Source: Sulfurovum sp. NBC37-1 (lineage in GTDB: Bacteria; Campylobacterota; Campylobacteria; Campylobacterales; Sulfurovaceae). Taken from it: a stretch of 64,000 bases of DNA. Of this stretch, positions 16,730 through 27,055 are shown in pieces. The notes beneath the pieces were generated by a model, which did no database searches, was not told the DNA's origin, and saw only the letters and a list, made by a program, of their open reading frames with translations. A program made the translations under genes and the position numbers. Location: the NCBI RefSeq assembly GCF_000010345.1, contig NC_009663.1:744001-808000 (forward strand), read 5' to 3'. Within the stretch, counting starts at the first letter, position 1. Each line of letters begins with the position of its first letter.

Positions 16730-17152
16730 ATGCCAAACCTGAAAATATCAAATACCGTTACTTTGGATGAAAATGAAATAGAGATCTCTGCCATAAGAGC
16801 GCAGGGGTCCGGTGGGCAGAAGGTCAACAAGGTCTCTGCGGCGATCCATCTTCGTTTTGACATTGCTGCCTCGTCACTCCCGGCATTTTACAAAGAGAAA
16901 CTGCTTGCGCTTAAAGACAAACGCATTAGCAAAGACGGTATAGTCGTGATAAAGTCCCAACAGCACCGAAGCCAGGAACAGAACAGAGAAGAGGCACTTG
17001 AACGTCTGGTGGAACTCATAAAAAGTGTGACTGTCACTCAAAAAAAGCGAGTACCGACCAAGCCGACAAAAGGCTCTGTCAATAGAAGATTGAACTCAAA
17101 AAAGAAACATGCCGGAAAGAAACGATTGCGGGGGAAAGTGGAGAGGGAATGA
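16730..17152 (+). CDS. arfB: ArfB/YaeJ alternative ribosome-rescue peptidyl-tRNA hydrolase
   Basis: A 140-aa class I release-factor-like protein. The catalytic GGQ is in AQGSGGQKVNKVS (about residues 25-37), and the C-terminal tail is long and Lys/Arg-rich (RRLNSKKKHAGKKRLRG), as needed to enter the empty mRNA channel of stalled ribosomes. The codon-recognition domains of RF1/RF2 are absent. Its stop overlaps the next gene by 4 bp (ATGA). Confidence 0.9.
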   Translation: MPNLKISNTVTLDENEIEISAIRAQGSGGQKVNKVSAAIHLRFDIAASSLPAFYKEKLLALKDKRISKDGIVVIKSQQHRSQEQNREEALERLVELIKSVTVTQKKRVPTKPTKGSVNRRLNSKKKHAGKKRLRGKVERE

Positions 17153-17466
17153 AAAACCAATCAGACCACAACTCAAAAATAGCGATAATTATCAGGTTCT
17201 GGAACGATATCCGTGCGTTGGTCGGTTTAATCAGAGCTTACTGGAAGAATGAGTATAGAGATATTTCATGGATGACTATTGTGATCATCAGTGTCACATT
17301 CTTTTATATGTTGTTTTCACCGATAGGATATATACCGGTGTTGGGACAGATAGATGATATCATTGTCCTTGTCATTTGTCTGAAATTGATATATGCTGAT
17401 CTGGAAAAGTACAAACATTTCAAAGAGGAACAAAAAAATCAGAAGAACAAAGAAAACGCCGCATAG
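17149..17466 (+). CDS. DUF1232 (YkvA-like) membrane protein
   Basis: A 105-aa protein whose centre matches DUF1232: SPIGYIPVLGQIDDIIVLVICLKLI, with the typical Pro and Asp-Asp between two hydrophobic segments. Ends are charged. The function of the family is unknown. The start overlaps the arfB stop by 4 bp, so translation is probably coupled. Confidence 0.72.
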   Translation: MKNQSDHNSKIAIIIRFWNDIRALVGLIRAYWKNEYRDISWMTIVIISVTFFYMLFSPIGYIPVLGQIDDIIVLVICLKLIYADLEKYKHFKEEQKNQKNKENAA

Positions 17467-17555
17467 AAATACTAATTCGCATTTATTGATACAATTCAAT
17501 ATGTTTCTTCTTTTGTTCCGCTATACTTCCAAAAAAATAGCAAGGCATGATATTT

Positions 17556-18539
17556 ATGAGTGAATTTTTAAATAACCAGACTTCCCCGTTTGAAGGGCAG
17601 TTCCCCGATGGGCATCCTGTACGTACCTACCTGGAGGAGAACCTTCTTATCCGCAGCCTTATAGAACAGCTGCAAGCCGTAAACATACAGGAACAGTTTG
17701 AACTTTTTAAAGAGCTGTTTGAAAAGCTTGCCAAAGTAGAGCTTCACTTTGCACGCAAGGAGAACCAGCTTTTTCCTTATCTTGAAAAACATGGCTGGAC
17801 AAGTCCTTCCCAGGGAATGTGGGCTTTTCATGACCAGATACGTGAAGAGATAAAAGCTCTGAGAGCTGCCATAGAAGCAGATGATATACAAACTATTGCC
17901 TTTGATCTTCAGGTGGTGTGCCGTTCGCTTGAACACATTATGCAGGTGGAAGAGGGCAGACTCCTTCCCAATGCCATGCAGATGCTCAGTGAAGAGGAGT
18001 GGAAAGAGTTCAAAGAGGGAGACAAAGAGATAGGCTGGATGTTCGATACCCCTCCTGCGCCTTACCCTGCAGATGAGTACATCCATCCAAGCCAGGATAC
18101 CCAAAAAAGAGCACTTCCCTTTGGTACAGAGGACAAAACCCATTTTGATGAAGGGTGGTTGACTCCTGAGCAGGTAAACTCCATTTTTCGCATTCTGCCT
18201 GTGGATATTACATATGTCAACGAAGATGATCAGGTCGTTTTTTACAATAGAGGAGAGGACAGAGTATTTCCAAGAAGTGCAGGGATCATAGGTCGTGAAG
18301 TGAAATTCTGCCACCCTCCAAAGAGTGTGGATCAGGTCATCAAAATACTTGAAGCCTTCAAAGCAGGGACACAGGACCTGGCAGAATTCTGGATAAACTT
18401 CAAAGGACAGTTCATTCACATACAATATTTTGCGGTGCGAGACCCGGACGGTACCTACAGAGGGGTCATAGAGATGAGTCAGGATGTGACGCATGTACGC
18501 GGTCTGGAAGGGGAGAAACGACTGCTTGACTGGGAATAA
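17556..18539 (+). CDS. DUF438 / hemerythrin-like protein with PAS domain
   Basis: Residues ~30-150 form a hemerythrin-HHE-like helical bundle (HFARKENQLFPYLEKHGW, WAFHDQIREEIKAL, LEHIMQVEEGRLLP) with His/Glu residues for a di-iron or haem site. A PAS domain follows (about 200-325; NSIFRILPVDITYVNEDD). This pairing is known from DUF438 proteins, which are thought to sense oxygen, redox state or NO (family knowledge). It has no output domain, so signalling must go through a partner. ATG 17556 is preferred on SD spacing (AAGG, 10 nt); ATG 17547 is also possible. Confidence 0.78.
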   Translation: MSEFLNNQTSPFEGQFPDGHPVRTYLEENLLIRSLIEQLQAVNIQEQFELFKELFEKLAKVELHFARKENQLFPYLEKHGWTSPSQGMWAFHDQIREEIKALRAAIEADDIQTIAFDLQVVCRSLEHIMQVEEGRLLPNAMQMLSEEEWKEFKEGDKEIGWMFDTPPAPYPADEYIHPSQDTQKRALPFGTEDKTHFDEGWLTPEQVNSIFRILPVDITYVNEDDQVVFYNRGEDRVFPRSAGIIGREVKFCHPPKSVDQVIKILEAFKAGTQDLAEFWINFKGQFIHIQYFAVRDPDGTYRGVIEMSQDVTHVRGLEGEKRLLDWE

Positions 18540-18612
18540 TTGCGTGGGAAAGTGCTGAGGGAGTACTATGCTGATGAAGTGTGAAGTATTGGATCGGAAA
18601 TCTTACGGAAGT

Positions 18613-19179
18613 TCAACAGACCATCCTGACCAGCATGCCCTCTTCTTCCACTGTAAGGTAACGCCATTTACCACTTTCTATGTCAAGCTCAAAACTGCCG
18701 ATACTGATGCGTTTCAGTTCCAACACCTTTAACGGCGTTCCAAACTTTGGGTCTTTCAGTGCTCCGAAGAGTCGGCGGATATGACGGTTCTTTCCCTCAT
18801 CGATGACTATCTTGAGTTTGGTTTTTGCGCCACCTGTTCCTAGTTTTTCTACGACAAGTGCTTTGAGTAAGCCATGCTTGCTTTCTACACCTCTCTTGGC
18901 TTCTGCTATATGTTCATCTGTCACATGACCTCTGACCCAGATCTCGTATACCTTAATACAGTTCCCTGGCCTGGTCAAGGCATCGCCGATCTTGCCGTCG
19001 GTGGTGAACAGTAGAAGCCCCTTGGATTCCAGATCAAGGCGTCCGATGGGCATCCACCCGTCATGAAAAGCCCAATCGGGTAAAAGATCATATACCGTTT
19101 TGCGCCCAAGTTCATCAGAACGCGTGACCACATAGCCCTTGGGCTTGTTGAGTACTAACAGTTTTTTCGAGCTATGCAT
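18613..19179 (-). CDS. RsuA/RluB/RluE-family pseudouridine synthase
   Basis: A 188-aa protein that converts a uridine of rRNA to pseudouridine. The catalytic motif is GRLDLESKGLLLFTTDG (Asp in the GRLD box), and KNRHIRRLFGAL is the usual second motif. It lacks the N-terminal S4 domain, as in RluE, but the exact substrate cannot be told. ATG 19179 is chosen because AAGGAAG lies 6 nt upstream; a longer frame to 19281 has no supporting site. A decayed homologous fragment sits at 14710-14816. Confidence 0.85.
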   Translation of the reverse strand: MHSSKKLLVLNKPKGYVVTRSDELGRKTVYDLLPDWAFHDGWMPIGRLDLESKGLLLFTTDGKIGDALTRPGNCIKVYEIWVRGHVTDEHIAEAKRGVESKHGLLKALVVEKLGTGGAKTKLKIVIDEGKNRHIRRLFGALKDPKFGTPLKVLELKRISIGSFELDIESGKWRYLTVEEEGMLVRMVC

Positions 19180-19403
19180 GGGTGTCTTCCTTGGGGCTGA
19201 TAAAAGCCAATTTACAAGTAAAATACCACAAATTTCTATAAACATATGGCAATTTGGTATATTTTCATTTTTATACTGCAATATCCCATAACATTGAGGA
19301 GTGACACAGAGAACTCTCTGAGATACTAAATGAGCTGCCCGATACTACCAGGGCAGACGAACCACATTCACATCATTGCCTCCCGGATATATCCTAATTT
19401 AGC

Positions 19404-19409
19404 TATAAT
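19404..19409 (+). promoter_or_regulatory. -10 box TATAAT for the DUF234 gene
   Basis: TTAGCTATAATC lies about 40 nt before ATG 19449; no clear -35. Confidence 0.45.
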
Positions 19410-19448
19410 CTTTCCAGTAAATCATTTCCAAACCACAAGGTCGCTCCT

Positions 19449-20363
19449 ATGGCAAAACATCCTACACTCTTGCAGCACTTTCGCTCTTTCGCGTACCAGA
19501 ATAGTATCGATGATCTGGATACCGCTTTGGCATACTTTGCTGTATTTGGCGGTACTGGATGGGACATAGACACCTCCAAGAGCGTAGAGATACTCATAGA
19601 GGAAAAGGTCCTGCGAAATTATGAGTCCTTGCATCACAGTATGACAAGATACACACATAACAATCCGGTGTATCACAGGCTGCTGTCTATCATTGCACTC
19701 GGTGCGGAGTACGAGCATGATGCGTTCAAAAAGGCCAAGATAGGTAAAGAGAGGGGTGAAGAGGCTATAGACTATCTGGAAAACAAAAGTTTGTTGAGAT
19801 TTGACCTGTCAGTCAAGGAGCCTATAAAGGAGAGTGATGGCAAATCCGACAGGATCCTGTTTGCGCTGCCGTTCATGCGTTTTTGGTTTGGCTTCGTCTC
19901 GCAAAACTACAAGAACATCGCCGAGGGGAACTTCGATGAATTTAGGGAGAAATGGCAGCAGAGCAAAGCCAATTTCCCTATTCTGCTGAGTAACCTTCTG
20001 ATACGGGAACTGGTCAAGCAGAAGGCTGTGGATGATCCCGTCGTCTCTATAGGTTCCTACTATGATAGACATACCCATATAGAGATACTGGCGATCAGAA
20101 AGTCTGGCAAAATGCTGGCCGGGGCATGTAAGTATGCCAAGGAGCCGGCAAAACCACATATGCTCCATGCCCTCAAAGAGAAGTGCCAAAAAGCTGAACT
20201 TGACATCACCGAGTATGTACTCTTTTCCAAAAATGGATTTTCTCCTGAGATGGAAGAGATCCGGGATGCAGAGATGACATGCTTGTCATATAAAGATCTT
20301 TCCTCGCTGCTGGATGATCTGAGTGAGGCAGATCTACTGGTCTACACAAACAGAAAGTACTGA
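19449..20363 (+). CDS. DUF234-domain protein
   Basis: A 304-aa protein without a P-loop. N-terminal helices (LDTALAYFAVFGG, TGWDIDTSKSVEILIEEKVL) are followed by winged-helix-like segments and a C-terminal domain whose pattern (IGSYYDRHTHIEILAIRK, AGACKYAKEP) resembles the degenerate PD-(D/E)XK fold of DUF234. In archaeal ATPases DUF234 is fused to an ATPase; in Campylobacterota it occurs alone like here. The role is unknown. The methyltransferase gene starts 3 nt downstream. Confidence 0.62.
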   Translation: MAKHPTLLQHFRSFAYQNSIDDLDTALAYFAVFGGTGWDIDTSKSVEILIEEKVLRNYESLHHSMTRYTHNNPVYHRLLSIIALGAEYEHDAFKKAKIGKERGEEAIDYLENKSLLRFDLSVKEPIKESDGKSDRILFALPFMRFWFGFVSQNYKNIAEGNFDEFREKWQQSKANFPILLSNLLIRELVKQKAVDDPVVSIGSYYDRHTHIEILAIRKSGKMLAGACKYAKEPAKPHMLHALKEKCQKAELDITEYVLFSKNGFSPEMEEIRDAEMTCLSYKDLSSLLDDLSEADLLVYTNRKY

Positions 20364-20366
20364 TGC

Positions 20367-20942
20367 ATGGCACGTATCGATCAAAAAAACTTTTATCAGA
20401 ACAATTACGACACCTATGGTGTATTGGCTGAAGGTGTGGCGTGGGATTCCTCTCAGACCCAGAAACGCCGTTTTTCAGCCATTGCCTCTTGCCTGGGGGA
20501 TGTGAGGCAGGATACGCTTGTCGATGCTGGATGCGGCTTTGGGGACTTCTACCTCTACCTAAAGGAAAAGAAAAATCTGCCAAAGACCTATACCGGCTTG
20601 GATCTGTGCGAACCGATGGTCAAAGAGGCTCAGATGCGTACAGGCTGCAAGATAATGCAACGGGATATATTGCGTCAGACACTGCCTGTGGCAGACTGGT
20701 ATGTGGCAAGCGGGTCTATGAACCTTTTGACACGGTTTGAGACGAAACTATTCATTCAGCGATGTTTTGACAAAAGCCGTAAAGGATTTGTTTTTAATCT
20801 TTTGGAAGGAAGGGAGCGGGAAGGAGAGTTCAGTTACTGGCTTCCTTATGAGATCAGGGAGCTTTGCCGATCTCTTGGTGCAAAAGTGCAGATAAAAGAG
20901 GGGTACATGGAGGGAGATTTTACCGTGGTGTTATTGGCTTGA
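20367..20942 (+). CDS. Class I SAM-dependent methyltransferase
   Basis: A 191-aa Rossmann-fold methyltransferase. Motif I is LVDAGCGFGDFYLYL (about residues 49-63), the ribose-binding acidic motif is YTGLDLCEPMV, and RDILRQTLPVADWYVASGS carries motifs II/III. The substrate cannot be read from sequence. The gene begins 3 nt after the DUF234 gene, so the two are probably co-translated. Confidence 0.8.
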   Translation: MARIDQKNFYQNNYDTYGVLAEGVAWDSSQTQKRRFSAIASCLGDVRQDTLVDAGCGFGDFYLYLKEKKNLPKTYTGLDLCEPMVKEAQMRTGCKIMQRDILRQTLPVADWYVASGSMNLLTRFETKLFIQRCFDKSRKGFVFNLLEGREREGEFSYWLPYEIRELCRSLGAKVQIKEGYMEGDFTVVLLA

Positions 20943-21270
20943 TGTTATGTGCTTATTAGAGGTATCCTTCAAATATTATTTGTTATAAACCTGTAAAAAT
21001 TCTATAATTTTTAAAGCCCTGTTCTCCTTTAATGCCATCATAGTCATCTGAGAGGTTAATGGATTTAGTTTTGGATTTGAAGTTTGCTCTGATAAAGTTT
21101 TTTTCTCTTCTTGGAGATTTTTGCCATAAGATGTATGGTTATATCACAGATAGAGAATAAAAGTAATGTCAAAATAAAGGATAGGTGTTGGAAATATACT
21201 TTTTACAATAGAGGTATACATAAGAATTGTAGAGCAGTTTTACGGGATGAGTCTCCACCTTTCCATAGAC
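20943..21270. other. Gene-poor gap with a possible decayed C-terminal fragment
   Basis: No intact gene. On the minus strand, 20978-21145 is open for about 55 codons with a plausible C-terminal sequence (NPLTSQMTMMALKENRALKI) but no start, ending shortly before the IS5 relic. A palindrome TAAAAATTCTATAATTTTTA lies near 20993 and could end transcription of the methyltransferase gene. The fragment may be what remains of a gene cut by the IS insertion. Confidence 0.25.
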
Positions 21271-22549
<1,279 letters not shown>

Positions 22550-22554
22550 AAATA

Positions 22555-22629
22555 CACATAATGGGTTTTGCAAATGTGAGATTTTGCAAGAGGCTTTCAA
22601 GTCCTAGTCAAAGCTAAGACGAAGTTGCA
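22555..22629 (-). repeat. Truncated relic of the 63.3-kb structured repeat
   Basis: The 75 bases here (AATGGGTTTTGCAAATGTGAG... to ...AAGACGAAGTT) align with the reverse complement of 63470-63533 at roughly three bases in four. That is one arm plus the loop of hairpin 2 in the 268-bp element. The left side is lost at the IS5 end and the right side at the IS256 end. Confidence 0.5.
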
Positions 22630-23908
22630 GGTAGCGTAAAAATATTTCTGTAAATTCCAAATCAGCTATGATAAAAAGAAAAAGGAATCATAGCAATGGA
22701 AGTAAAAGAAAATAAGATAGAGTTTGACCTGCAGGAGTTGGCACCGCTGTTGATAGCCAATAAAACAGAAGGATTTAGACAGGTAGGAGAGAAGATCCTC
22801 AATGCGATATTGGAGAAGGAGTTCGAAGCCTTTATCGGTGCAGGTCGTCACGAACGCAATGAAGAGCGAAAAGATTACCGTAACAGCTATAAAGAACGAC
22901 AGTTAAAGACAACCCTGGGTCAATTGAATCTGTTACGTCCCTATGCCAGAAGCGGAAAGTTTGAAACCAAACTCTTCGAGAACTATTCCCGGATCGATAA
23001 AGCCTTGGTGTCGATGATCGTTGAGAGTTACCTCAAAGGGGTTTCCACCAGAAAAGTAGAAGCAGTGGTCTCGGCACTGGATATTGAACTTTCTCATAGC
23101 ACGGTCAGTAACCTGAGCCACGAACTGGATGAACTGGTCACAGAATTCAAAACTTCACCGCTAAGATCCTACTATCCCTACTTGTACGTGGATTCACTCT
23201 ATCTGAAAGTCTTTAACGGTTCACGGTTTGTCTCCAAAGCAGTGATGATAGCCATAGGAGTCAATGAAGAGGGATACAGAGAGATACTCGATATTGCACC
23301 AATGGAAAGTGAAGCTGTCTCAACGTATGAAGATTTCTTTGATGGTTTAAAAGAACGGGGAATAAAGAAAGTGGATCTTATTATCTCTGATGGACACAAG
23401 GGGATCAAAAAAACTGCCAGTGAAAGTTTCGTAGGCTCAAGCTGGCAGTTATGCTCGGTACACTTTAAGAGAAACCTCATGAAAGTCGTACCTCAAAAGG
23501 ATATCAAAACTATCCTTGAAGAGATAAATGTGATTCTGCATTCCAAAACTATGCAGGATGCTATTGACTATGCCAGCGGTATGGCTTCAGCCTATGAGAT
23601 CTCACATCCAAAACTGATCAAATACCTGACCAAGAACCTGATGGATGTACTGACATTTCTGGCATTTCCAAAAGCACATCATAGGAAAATTCATTCTACA
23701 AATGTATTAGAGCGATTTAACAAGGAGGTAAAGAGAAGAACGAAAGTGGTAGGTGCTTTCCCAAGTGACAACTCAGTACTACGCCTGTTGGTGCCCCTGG
23801 CAGTGGACACCAATGCCAAGTGGCTGGATAGAAAGTATGTTTCTTGGAATAATTTGGTACAATCTGATGAGGCTGAGGAAGAATTTACAGAAAATTTTTG
23901 ACGCTATC
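22630..23908 (+). mobile_element. IS256-family insertion sequence, about 1279 bp
   Basis: Imperfect terminal inverted repeats of about 27 bp: 22630 onward reads GGTAGCGTAAAAATATTTCT and the right end (23881-23908) has the matching GAATTTACAGAAAATTTTTG then ACGCTATC. Flanking 8-mers AAGTTGCA (22622-22629) and AAGTTGCC (23909-23916) agree at 7 of 8, as expected for an 8-bp target duplication with one later change. It carries one intact transposase gene. Confidence 0.8.
22696..23901 (+). CDS. IS256-family transposase
   Basis: A 401-aa DDE transposase. The triad is readable: Asp in YLYVDSLYLKV, Asp in LIISDGHKGIKK, and Glu in STNVLERFNKEVKRRTKV, the last being the IS256 C-terminal signature. The N-terminal region has the typical GAGRHERNEERKDYRNSY. 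AAAGGAATC lies just upstream of ATG 22696. The frame is intact, so the element may still move. Confidence 0.92.
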   Translation: MEVKENKIEFDLQELAPLLIANKTEGFRQVGEKILNAILEKEFEAFIGAGRHERNEERKDYRNSYKERQLKTTLGQLNLLRPYARSGKFETKLFENYSRIDKALVSMIVESYLKGVSTRKVEAVVSALDIELSHSTVSNLSHELDELVTEFKTSPLRSYYPYLYVDSLYLKVFNGSRFVSKAVMIAIGVNEEGYREILDIAPMESEAVSTYEDFFDGLKERGIKKVDLIISDGHKGIKKTASESFVGSSWQLCSVHFKRNLMKVVPQKDIKTILEEINVILHSKTMQDAIDYASGMASAYEISHPKLIKYLTKNLMDVLTFLAFPKAHHRKIHSTNVLERFNKEVKRRTKVVGAFPSDNSVLRLLVPLAVDTNAKWLDRKYVSWNNLVQSDEAEEEFTENF

Positions 23909-24016
23909 AAGTTGCCCTTTATATAATTTTTGAAATTTAAGTATAAACCAAGCAGACTTTTATTTTTAATTTATTCTAAACTGATAAAATATTTCCAATC
24001 AAAAATTGGGGACTAT

Positions 24017-24949
24017 ATGAACTTTATCAAAACTCTTTTAACTATAGCTATGCTTTCTACACTCGTAACTGCAAAAAGTAATTTCAAATCTTATGACGAC
24101 ATGTGTGAAAAGCTTGAAACACAGGAATGTGCAAATAATCTGCAGGAGGTCAAAAATCTGCAAATAGCACTCAATACAGACAGGCATTTAAAACTCAATC
24201 TTAAAACAGACGGCAAATGGGGTAAAAAAACTAAGCTGGCTGTTGAAAAATTCCAGAAATATTACAACATTTCTCCTGCATTGGGTTATGTCGGTACAAA
24301 AACTAAAAATACGCTTGATAAAGTAGTTAAAAATGTCAAGCTTGTAAAAGTTTCACATACGTCTTCTAAAGTAAAACATGCAAAAAAGGATGTCGTAGCT
24401 TCAAACAGCTGTTATGCTGATTTTGCGAAACATACTAATTTGAGAAAGAGCTACAAAGTATTTAAAGATCATAAACTTTTATCTAAAGCAAACGGTAAAA
24501 ACACTATTCTAAAAGTAGATGTAAGCGAACAGAGGGTAAAACTGTTGGTCAATGGAAAAGTCGCACTTTCTGCACCTTGTACTACGGGAGCAAAACATAA
24601 ACTTGAGCCAAATACAAAAACCTATAGAGATAAACATACACCACTTGGTACATTCAAAATCATGGAAAAGATCGCAGCAAAAAAGTCGACTATATTCGGT
24701 GAAATGTATAGAAACGGCAAAAAAGTCTATCATGGTGACAGAAGAAAATACAGAGGACCAAAAGCAAAATATGTTGGTCATACGATGCATCACTGGATGC
24801 GTTTAACAAGTGGTGGTGTTGGATTGCATGCAAGTAAATATATTAAGAGACACCCTGGTAGCAATGGTTGTGTAAGACTTCCGTTCAAAATTGCAAAAAC
24901 AATTTTTTCTAAAGTAAAACCTGGTACGAAAGTAATTGTGGTCAGCTGA
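24017..24949 (+). CDS. Periplasmic L,D-transpeptidase (YkuD) with peptidoglycan-binding domain
   Basis: ATG 24017 has GGGGA 6 nt upstream and starts with a signal peptide (MNFIKTLLTIAMLSTLVTA). A PG_binding_1-like segment follows (LKTDGKWGKKTKLAVEKFQK), then a YkuD domain from about residue 165 (NTILKVDVSEQRVKLLVNG). The active-site block HASKYIKRHPGSNGCVRL holds the catalytic Cys. The enzyme makes 3-3 peptidoglycan cross-links or attaches proteins to the wall. It lies 100 bp after the IS256 element, which may have changed its promoter. Confidence 0.88.
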   Translation: MNFIKTLLTIAMLSTLVTAKSNFKSYDDMCEKLETQECANNLQEVKNLQIALNTDRHLKLNLKTDGKWGKKTKLAVEKFQKYYNISPALGYVGTKTKNTLDKVVKNVKLVKVSHTSSKVKHAKKDVVASNSCYADFAKHTNLRKSYKVFKDHKLLSKANGKNTILKVDVSEQRVKLLVNGKVALSAPCTTGAKHKLEPNTKTYRDKHTPLGTFKIMEKIAAKKSTIFGEMYRNGKKVYHGDRRKYRGPKAKYVGHTMHHWMRLTSGGVGLHASKYIKRHPGSNGCVRLPFKIAKTIFSKVKPGTKVIVVS

Positions 24950-25024
24950 CCCGATATTCAGTGCCGGTTATCTTCTTATCCTCTGTTGGATGTGGAACGA
25001 GCTAAATATGTAGCTGTTTTTTGC

Positions 25025-25030
25025 TATAAT
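25025..25030 (+). promoter_or_regulatory. -10 box TATAAT for the UbiD gene
   Basis: TTTTGCTATAATC lies about 30 nt before ATG 25059; no clear -35. Confidence 0.5.
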
Positions 25031-25058
25031 CTTTTCAATTTGAAAAGAAGGGTGTGCA

Positions 25059-26888
25059 ATGCAGGATGTCATACAATGGCTTAAAGACAACGGTAACTTG
25101 AAGATCATAGATGAAGCGCTCGATGTGGAGCTGGAGATTCCTCATGTGGCGTATGTAGAGGTAAAAAAAGAGGACTCCCGTCCGATTCTTTTTACCAAAC
25201 CCATCAACAAAGCCAAGGGTATCGAGTATGATATGCCTGTACTGATGAATATCTTTGCCAACAAAGAGATCACTGAGAAGATATTCGGAAAGCATCCCGA
25301 CGATGTAGCTGAGGGTATCGAGGAACTTCTCAAGCTCAAACCGCCCAAGACACTCAAAGCCAAACTGGCGATGATCCCCAAACTTTTTTCTCTTAAAAAT
25401 GTCTTTCCGAAACGGCTGAAATTCAAAGGGGAATGCCAGGAAGTGATCATTCCAAAAGAGGAGGTCGATCTTGACAGACTGCCCATCCTTAAAACATGGG
25501 AAGAGGACGGGGGGCCGTTCATTACGATGGGGCAGGTCTATACCCAGAGCCTTGACGGACAGATGCAGAACCTCGGGATGTACAGATTGCAGCAGTATGA
25601 CAAGAACAGGCTGGGGATGCACTGGCAGATCCATAAAGACGCTTCTCACTTCTTTGACCAGTACCAAAAAGCAGGAAAGAAGATGCCTGTAACGGTAGCA
25701 ATAGGTGGTGACCCGCTTTACATCTGGTGCGGGCAGGCACCGATGCCGCACGGAATGTTCGAAATGTTATTGTACGGTTTTGTAAGAAATAAAAATGCCC
25801 AGCTTGTGAAGTCTATCAGCAATGATATCTATATTCCAAGAGATGTGGATATCGTCATCGAAGGTTTCGTTGACCCTGAAATAATGGAAATAGAAGGGCC
25901 ATTCGGAGACCATACGGGGTACTATACGCTTAAAGAGCCTTTTCCCGTCATGGAAGTAGAGACGGTCACAATGAAAAAAGAACCTGTGTTCGCTGCAACA
26001 GTAGTGGGTAAACCGCCGCTGGAGGATAAATATATGGGATGGGCAACCGAGCGTGTCTTTTTGCCAATGCTCAAGCCGATGGCACCGGACCTCATTGACT
26101 ACAATATGCCCGAGAACGGTGTGTTCCACAACCTGATACTGGCCAAAATGAAAGTGATGTACAAAGGACATGCCCAGCAGTTCATGCATGCCTTCTGGGG
26201 TGTGGGGCAGATGAGTTTTGTCAAACATGCCCTCTTTGTGGGTGAGAATGCACCGGAACTTGAGGAGGCAGAAGCTTTGACAGAGCATATCCTTAACAGG
26301 CTCAGTAAAGATAAAATACTGATCACCCAGGGGATCGTAGACCATCTGGACCATTCTTCAAGTGAACAGTTCGTAGGCGGGAAACTGGGGATAGATGCCA
26401 CGGGTGATGAAGTGGAAGAGGGCGTGGAAGGACTTCTGGACGATGCAACACTGCTTGCCACGATACAGGAGATCGACAGCTCCGTGGTCGGCCTCAAGCA
26501 GTATATGACCCATACAAAAAATCCTGTCTGTGTCATTGCCGTAAAAAAAGAACGCTCCCAGCAGAAACTCATGAAAAAACTGCGGGTACTCAAAGCACAT
26601 ATCAGGCTACTTGTTGTCGTAGATGAGGCGAACAATGATCTGAATGATCCCTATATGCTCATCTGGCGTGTGGTCAATAACATAGATGCACAGCGTGATG
26701 TGAAACTGAAATCCATCATTGCTATCGATGCGACCAACAAAAGCGAAGTGGACAGCTTTATGCGTGAATGGCCGGGTGATACCTTCTGTACCAAAGAGGT
26801 GCTTGACTCTCTTCAGGAAAAGGGGCTCATAGATATTGATGAAGTATTCATAAAAAGGTTTGGACTTTTGCCTTTTAATAAGGCCTGA
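25059..26888 (+). CDS. UbiD-family decarboxylase, menaquinone biosynthesis type
   Basis: A 609-aa UbiD/3-octaprenyl-4-hydroxybenzoate decarboxylase relative. Typical UbiD blocks are present: PILKTWEEDGGPFITMG, GMYRLQQYDKNRLGMHWQ, EIEGPFGDHTGYYTL and the C-terminal TQGIVDHLDHSSSEQF. UbiD enzymes use prenylated FMN. In Campylobacterota proteins of this length belong to the futalosine pathway decarboxylases (SCO4490-like); that sub-assignment is inference. The start has AAGAAGGG upstream. A stem-loop follows the stop at 26901. Confidence 0.85.
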   Translation: MQDVIQWLKDNGNLKIIDEALDVELEIPHVAYVEVKKEDSRPILFTKPINKAKGIEYDMPVLMNIFANKEITEKIFGKHPDDVAEGIEELLKLKPPKTLKAKLAMIPKLFSLKNVFPKRLKFKGECQEVIIPKEEVDLDRLPILKTWEEDGGPFITMGQVYTQSLDGQMQNLGMYRLQQYDKNRLGMHWQIHKDASHFFDQYQKAGKKMPVTVAIGGDPLYIWCGQAPMPHGMFEMLLYGFVRNKNAQLVKSISNDIYIPRDVDIVIEGFVDPEIMEIEGPFGDHTGYYTLKEPFPVMEVETVTMKKEPVFAATVVGKPPLEDKYMGWATERVFLPMLKPMAPDLIDYNMPENGVFHNLILAKMKVMYKGHAQQFMHAFWGVGQMSFVKHALFVGENAPELEEAEALTEHILNRLSKDKILITQGIVDHLDHSSSEQFVGGKLGIDATGDEVEEGVEGLLDDATLLATIQEIDSSVVGLKQYMTHTKNPVCVIAVKKERSQQKLMKKLRVLKAHIRLLVVVDEANNDLNDPYMLIWRVVNNIDAQRDVKLKSIIAIDATNKSEVDSFMREWPGDTFCTKEVLDSLQEKGLIDIDEVFIKRFGLLPFNKA

Positions 26889-26900
26889 TTTGTGCCGTTT

Positions 26901-26922
26901 GGCGCCGTGTTCTCACGGCACC
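26901..26922 (+). terminator. Stem-loop after the UbiD gene
   Basis: GGCGCCGTG pairs with CACGGCACC around a 4-nt loop (one G-T pair). There is no T-run after it, so intrinsic termination is uncertain. Confidence 0.35.
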
Positions 26923-26986
26923 AAATATGACCGTTATGGAAACAAAAAATAAAATAAGACTATTTTTATCTCTTTTCCTTCTTTCA

Positions 26987-27001
26987 TTAATAATAGATTA
27001 A
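26987..27001 (+). promoter_or_regulatory. Possible weak PerR/Fur-type box upstream of peroxiredoxin
   Basis: TTAATAATAGATTAA is an AT-rich imperfect palindrome 55 nt before the peroxiredoxin start. It resembles a PerR box only loosely. The nearby PerR-like gene makes the idea reasonable but not proven. Confidence 0.25.
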
Positions 27002-27055
27002 AGAAATTCCGGTAGAATTCTCACGTAATAAAAATTATCTTTAAGGAAAAAAATT

